From: Cervus elaphus
Taxonomy: Eukaryota > Chordata > Mammalia > Artiodactyla > Cervidae
Assembly (NCBI RefSeq): GCF_910594005.1
Contig: NW_025316737.1
Location: forward strand, 186,001-250,000
DNA: 64,000 bases
Direction: 5' to 3'
The translations under genes and the position numbers were made by a program. Position 1 is the stretch's first letter, and every line of letters starts with the position of its first letter. This document shows positions 1 through 9,346 of this stretch, piece by piece. The notes beneath the pieces are model-generated. The model saw nothing but the letters and a program-made list of their open reading frames with translations, was not told the origin of the DNA and searched no databases.

Positions 1-582
1 CAGCCACGTCAGGACTCCTGCCTAGTTGCGAGGGACAACTCGGGATTCTCCTCGAGGCTTGGCAGGGCAATTGGAACGCCTCTCCAGCTGAGGCGGGAGA
101 CCAAGGGTCCCTTTCCACGTGCCACAAGAATCCTGGGACTCCTATCAAGTTTCACGAGGAGTCAGACATCGTCTCCTTTGGAGGCACTGATCTCCGCGTA
201 CCTCTGGAGTTTTCAAAGGATGTGAGTCCTCCGGTCGCGATGAGGTGGGGAACTAGGTGTTTCTCTGTGGTCTCCACAGGGGATTCAGACATCCTTTCTT
301 CTTGGGAGATGCAAGACGAGCCTGCATTCAAGTCACTGCAGGGATATCCGGCCTTATTTCGAGTCAGGGCATCGCGGTGTCCATTCCACTTGAGGCCACA
401 AACTCAGGGTCCCTCTCACATACCTAGAGCTGAGAGAAGCCTCCTCTTGAGGTGCTTGTGGTAAGGTGGTATTCCTCAGGAGTCGAAGCCAGGGACTAAC
501 CTCTCATCTCGAGTTGATTCTTGGTCCACGGAGCTCTTTCGTGTTGCTACAGTGACCTCAGGATCCCTCTAGCCTTGAAACA
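1..582 (+). repeat. Left-edge partial monomer
   Basis: This is the right-hand 582 bp of a monomer cut by the window edge; its anchor would lie 213 bases upstream. It carries the variants 'aattggaacgcc' and 'aagaatcctggg' typical of the subtype also seen at 2178 and 9347. Its linker joins 'ctcaggagtcgaagcc' to 'tctcgagttgattctt'. The array clearly continues beyond the left edge. Confidence 0.95.
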
Positions 583-1378
583 GTGTTCTTGGGGTTTCTC
601 TGGAGTGCCATCAAGGAAATCAAGGCTCCTTTCATGTGTGATGTGCAACACAGAATTGCTCTGCACGCAGTGCAGGGTAATCGGGCCTCATCTCGCGGCG
701 AGGGGGAAGTCTCATGGTTTTTCTCGAGTTGCGGCGGGAACCTGGGGTATATTCTCGAGTTACGACGGGGATGGCCCTTCCACACACGTGTGTGTTCAAC
801 CATGTCAGGACTCCTGCCTAGTTGCGAGGGACAACTCGGGATTCTCCTCGAGGCTTGGCAGGGCAATTGGGACGCCTCTCCAGCTGAGACGGGAGACCAA
901 GGGTCCCTTTCCACGTGCCACAGGAATCCTGGGTCTCCTATCAAGTTTCACGAGGAGTCAGGCATCGTCTCCTCTGGAGGCACTGATCTCCGCATACCTC
1001 TGGAGTTTTCAAAGGATTTGAGGCCTCCTGTCGCGATGAGGTGGGGAACTAGGTGTTTCTCTGTGGTCTCCACAGGGGATTCCGACACCCTTTCGTCTTG
1101 GGAGATGCAAGACGAGCCTGCATTCCAGTCACTGCAGGGATATCCGGCCTTATTTCGAATCAGGGCATCGCGGTGTCCATTCCACTTGAGGCCGCAAACT
1201 CAGGGTCCCTCTCACATACCTAGAGCTGAGAGAAGCCTCCTCTTGAGGTGCTTGTCGTAAGGTGGTATTCCTCTGGAGTCGAAGCCAGGGACTAACCTCT
1301 CCTCTCGAGTTGATTTTTGGCCCACGGAGCTCTTTCGTGTTGCTACAGTGACCTCAGGATCCCTCTAGCCTTGAAACA

Positions 1379-2177
1379 GTGTTCTTGGGGTTTCTCTGGA
1401 GTGCCATCAAGGAAATCAAGGCTCCTTTCATGTGTGATATGCAACACGGAATTGCTCTGCACGCACGCAGTGCAGGGGAATCGGGCCTCATCTCGCGGCG
1501 AGGGGGAAGTCTCATGGTTTTTCTCAAGTTGCGGCGGGAACCTGGGGTATATTCTCGAGTTACGACGGGGATGGCCCTTCCACACACGTGTTTCTTCAGC
1601 GACGTCAGGACTCCTGCCTAGTTGCGAGGGACAACTCTGGATTCTCCTCGAGGCTTGGCAGGGCAATTGGGACGCCTCTCCAGCTGAGGCGGGAGACCAA
1701 GTGTCCCTTTCCAAGTGCCACAGGAATCCTGGGACTCCTATCAAGTTTCACGAGGAGTCAGGCATCGTCTCCTTTGGAGGCACTGATCTCCGCGTACCTC
1801 TGGAGTTTTCAAAGGATGTGAGGCTATCGGTCGCGATGAGGTGGGAAACTAGTCTTTCTCTGTGCATTCCACAGGGGATTCAGACATCCTTTCGTCCTGG
1901 GAGATGCAAGACGAGCCTGCATTGAAGTCACTGCAGGGATATCCGGCCTTATTTCGAGTCAGGGCATCGCGGTGTCCATTCCACTTGAGGCCGCAAACTC
2001 AAGGTCCCTCTCACATAACTAGAGCTGAGAGAAGCCTCCTCTTGAGGTGCTTGTGGTAAGGTGGTATTCCTCTGGAGACGAATCCAGGGACTAACCTCTC
2101 TTTTCCAGTTGATTTTTGGTCCACAGAGTTCTTTTGTGTTGCTACAGTGACCTCAGGATCCCTCTAGCCTTGAAACA
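1379..2177 (+). repeat. 799 bp monomer variant (+4, -1)
   Basis: This monomer has a tandem 4 bp insertion giving 'cacgcacgcagtg' near 1460, and one base less at 'gtgggaaactagtc' near 1842, where other monomers have 'gtggggaactaagtc' or 'gtggggaactaggtc'. The same 4 bp insertion occurs only once more, in the monomer at 8547. Its tail has the rare linker 'tcttttccagttg' instead of 'tcttttcgagttg', again shared with 8547. Confidence 0.9.
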
Positions 2178-2972
2178 GTGTTCTTGGGGTTTCTCTGGAG
2201 TGCCATCAAGGAAATCAAGGCTCCTTTCATGTGTGATGTGCAAGACGGAATTGCTCTGCACGCAGTACAGGGGAATCGGGCTTCTTCTCGCATCGAGGGG
2301 GAAGTCTCATGGTTTTTCTCGAGTTGCGGCGGAAACCTGGGGTATATTCTCGAGTTACGACGGGGATGGCCCTTCCACCCACGTGTTTCTTCAGCCACGT
2401 CAGGACTCCTGCCTAGTTGCGAGGGACATCTCGGGATTCTCCTCGAGGCTTGTCAAGGCAATTGGAACGCCTCTCCAGCTGAGGCGGGAGACCAAGGGTC
2501 CCTTTCCACGTGCCACAAGAATCCTGGGACTCCTATCAAGTTTCACGAGGAGTCAGGCATCGTCTCCTTTGGAGGCACTGATCTCCGCGTACCTCTGGAG
2601 TTTTCAAAGGATGTGAGGCCTCCGGTCGCGATGAGGTGGGGAACTAGGTCTTTCTCTGTGGTCTCCACAGGGGATTCAGACATCCTTTCTTCTTGGGAGA
2701 TGCAAGATGAGCCTGCATTCAAGTCACTGCAGGGATATCCGGGCTTATTTCGAGTCAGGGCATCGCGGTGTCCATTTCACTTGAGGCCGCAAACTCAGAA
2801 TCCCTCTCACATACCTAGAGCTGAGAGAAGCCTCCTCTTGAGGTGCTTGTGGTAAGGTGGTATTCCTCAGGAGTCGAAGCCAGGGACTAACCTCTCATCT
2901 CGTGTTGATTCTTGGTCCACGGAGCTCTTTCGTGTTGCTACACTACCTCAGGATCCCTCTAGCCTTGAAACA
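2178..2972 (+). repeat. 795 bp monomer variant (-1 in linker)
   Basis: One base is missing in the linker, which reads 'gttgctacactacctcagg' near 2933 where other monomers have 'gttgctacagtgacc'. The body belongs to the subtype with 'caagacggaattg', 'ctcgcatcgag', 'aattggaacgcc' and 'aagaatcctggg'. Confidence 0.85.
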
Positions 2973-3111
2973 GTGTTCTTGGGGTTTCTCTGGAGTGCCA
3001 TCAAGGAAATCAAGGCTCCTTTCATGTGTGATGTGCAACACGGAATTGCTCTGCACGCAGTGCAGGGGAATCGGGCCTCATCTCGCGGCGAGGGGGAAGT
3101 CTCATGGTTTT

Positions 3112-3421
3112 TCTCGAGTTGCGGCGGGAACCTGGGGTATATTCTCGAGTTACGACGGGGATGGCCCTTCCACACACGTGTGTGTTCAGCCATGTCAGGA
3201 CTCCTGCCTCGTTGCGAGGGACAACTCTGGATTCTCCTCGAGGCTTGGCAGGGCAATTGGGACGCCTCTCCAGCTGAGGCAGGAGACCAAGGGTCCCTTT
3301 CCAAGTGCCACAGGAATCCTGGGACTCCTATCAAGTTTCACGAGGAGTCAGGCATCGTCTCCTTTGGAGGCACTGATCTCCGCGTACCTCTGGAGTTTTC
3401 AAAGGATGTGAGGCTATCGGT
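3112..3421 (+). repeat. Internal 31 bp subrepeats (ten units in register, representative monomer)
   Basis: Within the monomer anchored at 2973, the units starting at 3112 and 3143 both begin 'tctcgagtt' and share a CG-CGGG core; by eye 18 of 31 positions match. The next units at 3174, 3205, 3236, 3267, 3298, 3329, 3360 and 3391 continue in the same register with degenerate versions, for example 'tgcctcgttgcgaggg' at 3205 and 'cctcgaggcttgg' at 3236. A further 'tctcgagttgatt' head lies in the linker of many monomers (for example 4489), about 8 bp out of register with the first block. A 796 bp monomer is 26 x 31 minus 10, so a few small indels have accumulated since the monomer was built. The 31 bp unit is the main reason for the satellite I assignment. 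Confidence 0.85.
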
Positions 3422-3966
3422 CGCGATGAGGTGGGGAACTAAGTCTTTCTCTGTGCATTCCACAGGGGATTCAGACATCCTTTCGTCCTGGGAGATGCAA
3501 GACGAGCCTGCATTGAAGTCACTGCAGGGATATCCGGCCTTATTTCGAGTCAGGGCATCGCGGTGTCCATTCCACTTGAGGCCGCAAACTCAAGGTCCCT
3601 CTCACATACCTAGAGCTGAGAGAAGCCTCCTCTTGAGGTGCTTGTGGTAAGGTGGTGTTCCTCTGGAGTCGAAGCCAGGGACTAACCTCTCATCTCGTGT
3701 TGATTCTTGGTCCACGGAGCTCTTTCGTGTTGCTACAGTGACCTCAGGATCCCTCTAGCCTTGAAACAGTGTTCTTGGGGTTTCTCTGGAGTGCCATCAA
3801 GGAAATCAAGGCTCCTTTCATGTGTGATGTGCAACACAGAATTGCTCTGCACGCAGTGCAGGGGAATCGGGCCTCATCTCGCGGCGAGGGGGAAGTCTCA
3901 TGGTTTTTCTCGAGTTGCGGCGGGAACCTGGGGTATATTCTCGAGTTACGACGGGGATGGCCCTTC

Positions 3967-3980
3967 CACACACGTGTGTG
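3967..3980. other. 14 bp perfect palindrome of alternating pyrimidine-purine (representative)
   Basis: The sequence 'cacacacgtgtgtg' equals its own reverse complement and alternates pyrimidine and purine throughout. It recurs at the same place in roughly 29 monomers by eye (for example at 583, 2973, 4565, 11734, 14122, 25266, 32430 and 62676). Others carry shortened versions such as 'cccacgtgttt' or 'cacacacgtgttt'. It contains a CACGTG E-box core. Such tracts can form cruciform or Z-DNA; whether this does is not known. Confidence 0.8.
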
Positions 3981-5360
3981 TTCAGCCATGTCAGGACTCC
4001 TGCCTAGTTGCGAGGGACAACTCGGGATTCTCCTCGAGGCTTGGCAGGGCAATTGGGACGCCTCTCCAGCTGAGACGGGGGACCAAGGTTCCCTTTCCAC
4101 GTGCCACAGGAATCCTGGGACTCCTATCAAGTTTCACGAGGAGTCAGGCATCGTCTCCTTTGGAGGCACTGATCTCCGCGTACCTCTGGAGTTTTCAAAG
4201 GATGTGAGGCCTCCGGTCGCGATGAGGTGGGGAACTAGGTCTTTCTCTGTGGTCTCCACAGGGGATTCAGACATCCTTTCATCTTGGGAGATGCAAGACG
4301 AGCCTGCATTCAAGTCACTGGAGGGATATCCAGCCTTATTTCGCGTCAGGGCATCGCGGTGTCCATTCCACTTGAGGCCGCAAACTCAGGGTCCCTCTCA
4401 CATACCTAGAGCTGAGAGAAGCCTCCTCTTGAGGTGCTTGTGGTAAGGTGGTATTCCTCTGGAGTCGAAGCCAGGGAGTAACCTCTCATCTCGAGTTGAT
4501 TTTAGGCCCACGGAGCTCTTTCGTGTTGCTACAGTGACCTCAGGATCCCTCTAGCCTTGAAACAGTGTTCTTGGGGTTTCTCTGGAGTGCCATGAAGGAA
4601 ATCAAGGCTCCTTTCATGTGTGATGTGCAACACGGAATTGCTCTGCACGCAGTGCAGGGGAATCGGGCCTCATCTCGCGGCGAGGGGGAAGTCTCATGGT
4701 TTTTCTCGAGTTGCGGCGGGAACCTGGGGTATATTCTCGAGTTACGACGGGGATGGCCCTTCCACACACGTGTGTGTTCAGCCATGTCAGGACTCCTGCC
4801 TAGTTGCGAGGGACAACTCGGGATTCTCCTCGAGGCTTTGCAGGGCATTTGGGACGCCTCTCCAGCTGAGACGGGAGACCAAGGGTCCCTTTCCACGTGC
4901 CACAGGAATCCTGGGTCTCCTATCAAGTTTCACGAGGAGTCAGGCATCATCTCCTTTGGAGGCACTGATCTCCGCATACCTCTGGAGTTTTCAAAGGATT
5001 TGAGGCCTCCTGTCGCGATGAGGTGGGGAGCTAGGTCTTTCTCTGTGGTCTCCACAGGGGATTCAGACAGCCTTTCGTCTTGGGAGATGCAAGACGAGCC
5101 TGCATTCAAGTCACTGCAGGGATATCCGGCCTTATTTCGAGTCAGGGCATCGCGGTGTCCATTCCACTTGAGGCCGCAAACTCAGGGTCCCTCTCACATA
5201 CCTAGAGCTGAGAGAAGCCTCCTCTTGAGGTGCTTGTGGTAAGGTGGTATTCCTCGGGAGTCGAAGCCAGGGACTAACCTCTCATCTCGAGTTGATTTTT
5301 GGCCCACGGAGCTCTTTCATGTTGCTACAGTAACCTCAGGATCCCTCTAGCCTTGAGACG

Positions 5361-6953
5361 GTGTTCTTGGGGTTTCTCTGGAGTGCCATCAAGGAAATCA
5401 AGGCTCCTTTCATGTGTGATGTGCAACACGGAATTGCTCTGCACGCAGTGCAGGGGAATCGGGCCTCATCTCGAGGCGAGGGGGAAGTCTCATGGTTTTT
5501 CTCGAGTTGCGGCGGGAACCTGGGGTATATTCTCGAGTTACGACGGGGATGGACCTTCCACACACGTGTTTCTTCAGCGACGTCAGGACTCCTGCCTAGT
5601 TGCGAGGGACAATTCTGGATTCTCCTCGAGGCTTGGCAGGGCAATTGGGACGCCTCTCCAGCTGAGGCGGGAGACCAAGGGTCCCTTTCCACGTGCCACA
5701 AGAATCCTGGGACTCCTATCAAGTTTCACGAGGAGTCAGGCATCGTCTCCTTTGGAGGCACTGATCTCCGCGTACCTCTGGAGTTTTCAAAGGATGTGAG
5801 GCCTCCGGTCGCGATGAGGTGGGGAACTAGGTGTTTCTCTGTGGTCTCCACAGGGGATTCAGACATCCTTTCTTCTTGGGAGATGCAAGACGAGCCTGCA
5901 TTCAAGTCACTGCAGGGATATCCGGCCTTATTTCGAGTCAGGGCATCGCGGTGTCCATTCCACTTGAGGCCGCAAACTCAGGGTCCCTCTCACATACCTA
6001 GAGCTGAGAGAAGCCTCCTCTTGAGGTGCTTGTGGTAAGGTGGTATTCCTCAGGAGTCGAAGCCAGGGACTAACCTCTCATCTCGAGTTGATTCTTGGTC
6101 CACGGAGCTCTTTCGTGTTGCTACAGTGACCTCAGGATCCCTCTAGCTTTGAAACAGTGTTCTTGGGGTTTCTCTGGAGTGCCATCAAGGAAATCAAGGC
6201 TCCTTTCATGTGTGATGTGCAACACGGAATTGCTCTGCACGCAGTGCAGGGGAATCGGGCCTCATCTCGCGGCGAGGGGGGAAGTCTCATGGTTTTTCTC
6301 GAGTTGCGGCCGGATCCTGGGGTATATTCTCGAGTTACGACGGGGATGGCCCTTCCACACACGTGTTTCTTCAGCGACGTCAGGACTCCTGCCTAGTTGC
6401 GAGGGACAACTCGGGATTCTCCTCGAGGCTTGGCAGGGCAATTGGGACGCCTCTCCAGCTGAGACGGGAGACCAATGGTCCCTTTCCACGGGCCACAGGA
6501 ATCCTGGGTCTCCTATCAAGTTTCACGAGGAGTCAGGCATCGTCCCCTTTGGAGGCACTGATCTCCGCATACCTCTGGAGTTTTCAAAGGATTTGAGGCC
6601 TCCGGTCGCGATGAAGTGGGGAACTAGGTCTTTCTCTGTGGTCTCCACAGGGGATTCAGACACCCTTTCGTCTTGGGAGATGCAAGACGAGCCTGCATTC
6701 CAGTCACTGCAGGGATATCCGGCCTTATTTCGAGTCAGGGCATCGCGGTGTCCATTCCACTTGAGGCCGCAAACTCAGGGTCCCTCTCACATACCTAGAG
6801 CTGAGAGAAGCCTCCTCTTGAGGTGCTTGTGGTAAGGTGGTATTCCTCTGGAGTCGAAGCCAGGGACTAACCTCTCATCTCGAGTTGATTTTTGGCCCAC
6901 GGAGCTCTTTCATGTTGCTACAGTAACCTCAGGATCCCTCTAGCCTTGAAACA
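5361..6953 (+). repeat. Two-monomer unit, first copy (1,593 bp)
   Basis: Monomers at 5361 and 6157 form a pair that is repeated at once at 6954 and 7750. Shared rare markers are 'gatggaccttcc' and 'gacaattctgg' in the first monomer, and 'tctagctttgaaac', an extra G giving 'gaggggggaag', 'gaccaatggtcc' and 'gatgaagtgggg' in the second. The extra G makes the second monomer 797 bp and the pair 1,593 bp. A few differences separate the copies, for example 'ctcgaggcgag' here against 'ctcgcggcgag' in the second copy. Confidence 0.9.
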
Positions 6954-8546
6954 GTGTTCTTGGGGTTTCTCTGGAGTGCCATGAAGGAAATCAAGGCTCC
7001 TTTCATGTGTGATGTGCAACACGGAATTGCTCTGCACGCAGTGCAGGGGAATCGGGCCTCATCTCGCGGCGAGGGGGAAGTCTCATGGTTTTTCTCGAGT
7101 TGCGGCGGGAACCTGGGGTATATTCTCGAGTTACGACGGGGATGGACCTTCCACACACGTGTTTCTTCAGCGACGTCAGGACTCCTGCCTAGTTGCGAGG
7201 GACAATTCTGGATTCTCCTCGAGGCTTGGCAGGGCAATTGGAAAGCCTCTCCAGCTGAGGCGGGAGACCAAGGGTCCCTTTCCACGTGCCACAAGAATCC
7301 TGGGACTCCTATCAAGTTTCACGAGGAGTCAGGCATCGTCTCCTTTGGAGGCACTGATCTCCGCGTACCTCTGGAGTTTTCAAAGGATGTGAGGCCTCCG
7401 GTCGCGATGAGGTGGGGAACTAGGTGTTTCTCTGTGGTCTCCACAGGGGATTCAGACATCCTTTCTTCTTGGGAGATGCAAGACGAGCCTGCATTCAAGT
7501 CACTGCAGGGATATCCGGCCTTATTTCGAGTCAGGGCATCGCGGTGTCCATTCCACTTGAGGCCGCAAACTCAGGGTCCCTCTCACATACCTAGAGCTGA
7601 GAGAAGCCTCCTCTTGAGGTGCTTGTGGTAAGGTGGTATTCCTCAGGAGTCGAAGCCAGGGACTAACCTCTCATCTCGAGTTGATTCTTGGTCCACGGAG
7701 CTCTTTCGTGTTGCTACAGTGACCTCAGGATCCCTCTAGCTTTGAAACAGTGTTCTTGGGGTTTCTCTGGAGTGCCATCAAGGAAATCAAGGCTCCTTTC
7801 ATGTGTGATGTGCAACACGGAATTGCTCTGCACGCAGTGCAGGGGAATCGGGCCTCATCTCGCGGCGAGGGGGGAAGTCTCATGGTTTTTCTCGAGTTGC
7901 GGCGGGATCCTGGGGTATATTCTCAAGTTACGACGGGGATGGCCCTTCCACACACGTGTTTCTTCAGCGACGTCAGGACTCCTGCCTAGTTGCGAGGGAC
8001 AACTCGGGATTCTCCTCGAGGCTTGGCAGGGCAATTGGGACGCCTCTCCAGCTGAGACGGGAGACCAATGGTCCCTTTCCACGTGCCACAGGAATCCTGG
8101 GTCTCCTATCAAGTTTCACGAGGAGTCAGGCATTGTCTCCTTTGGAGGCACTGATCTCCGCATACCTCTGGAGTTTTCAAAGGATTTGAGGCCTCCGGTC
8201 GCGATGAAGTGGGGAACTAGGTCTTTCTCTGTGGTCTCCACAGGGGATTCAGACACCCTTTCGTCTTGGGAGATGCAAGACGAGCCTGCATTCCAGTCAC
8301 TGCAGGGATATCCGGCCTTATTTCGAGTCAGGGCATCGCGGTGTCCATTCCACTTGAGGCCGCAAACTCAGGGTCCCTCTCACATACCTAGAGCTGAGAG
8401 AAGCCTCCTCTTGAGGTGCTTGTCATAAGGTGGTATTCCTCTGGAGTCGAAGCCAGGGACTAACCTCTCATCTCGAGTTGATTTTTGGCCCACGGAGCTC
8501 TTTCGTGTTGCTACAGTGACCTCAGGATCCCTCTAGCCTTGAAACA
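6954..8546 (+). repeat. Two-monomer unit, second copy (1,593 bp)
   Basis: This copy of the pair at 5361-6953 carries the same rare markers, including the extra G in its second monomer. Differences include 'gccatgaagg' for 'gccatcaagg' and 'aattggaaagcc' for 'aattgggacgcc'. The last monomer ends 'cttgtcataagg' where most monomers end 'cttgtggtaagg'; the similar 'cttgtcgtaagg' is at 1252-1263. Confidence 0.9.
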
Positions 8547-9346
8547 GTGTTCTTGGGGTTTCTCTGGAGTGCCATCAAGGAAATCAAGGCTCCTTTCATG
8601 TGTGATGTGCAACACGGAATGGCTCTGCACGCACGCAGTGCAGGGGAATCGGGCCTCATCTCGCGGCGAGGGGGAAGTCTCATGGTTTTTCTCAAGTTGC
8701 GGCGGGAACCTGGGGTATATTCTCGAGTTACGACGGGGATGGCCCTTCCACACACGTGTTTCTTCAGCGACGTCAGGACTCCTGCCTAGTTGCGAGGGAC
8801 AACTCTAGATTCTCCTCGAGGCTTGGCAGGGCAATTGGGACGCCTCTCCAGCTGAGGCGGGAGACCAAGTGTCCCTTTCCAAGTGCCACAGGAATCCTGG
8901 GACTCCTAACAACTTTCACGAGGAGTCAGGCATCGTCTCCTTTGGAGGCACTGATCTCCGCGTACCTCTGGAGTTTTCAAAGGATGTGAGGCTATCGGTC
9001 GCGATGAGGTGGGGAACTAAGTCTTTCTCTGTGCTTTCCACAGGGGATTCAGACATCCTTTCGTCCTGGGAGATGCAAGACGAGCCTGCATTGAAGTCAC
9101 TGCAGGGATATCCGGCCTTATTTCGAGTCAGGGCATCGCGGTGTCCATTCCACTTGAGGCCGCAAACTCAGGGTCCCTCTCACATGCCTAGAGCTGAGAG
9201 AAGCCTCCTCTTGAGGTGCTTGTGGTAAGGTGGTATTCCTCTGGAGACGAATCCAGGGACTAACCTCTCTTTTCCAGTTGATTTTTCGTCCACAGACTTC
9301 TTTCGTGTTGCTACAGTGACCTCAGGATCCCTCTAGCCTTGAAACA
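8547..9346 (+). repeat. 800 bp monomer variant (+4)
   Basis: This monomer has the same 4 bp insertion ('cacgcacgcagtg') as the monomer at 1379, and the same rare linker 'tcttttccagttg'. It also carries private changes: 'caactctagattc', 'cctaacaactttc' and 'cacatgcctag'. Being 7,168 bp (nine monomers plus 4 bp) from its relative, it marks an older duplication that has since diverged. Confidence 0.9.

Larger units (their letters stand above)
583..5360 (+). repeat. Mixed monomers, no clear higher-order order (6 monomers)
   Basis: Six monomers begin at 583, 1379, 2178, 2973, 3769 and 4565. They belong to different subtypes. The monomer at 2178 has 'caagacggaattg' and 'ctcgcatcgag'; those at 583, 2973, 3769 and 4565 have the long CA/TG palindrome around 'acacgtgt'; the one at 1379 has a 4 bp insertion. 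No fixed multi-monomer period holds through the stretch, although the pair at 1379 and 2178 resembles the pair at 8547 and 9347. The monomer at 3769 has lost the otherwise conserved PstI site, reading 'cactggagggat' near 4315. Confidence 0.8.

Noticed and set aside
3132..3145. TATA-like 'ggggtatattctc' as a promoter
   Set aside because: It is present in nearly every monomer as part of the repeat unit, with no start signal, conserved upstream element or downstream gene.
3112..3173. Canonical CENP-B box in the 'tctcgagtt' units
   Set aside because: Checked by eye on both strands against TTCG-N4-A-N2-CGGG. The units have CTCG and wrong spacing, and no other TTCG in the monomer is followed by A and CGGG at the right distance.
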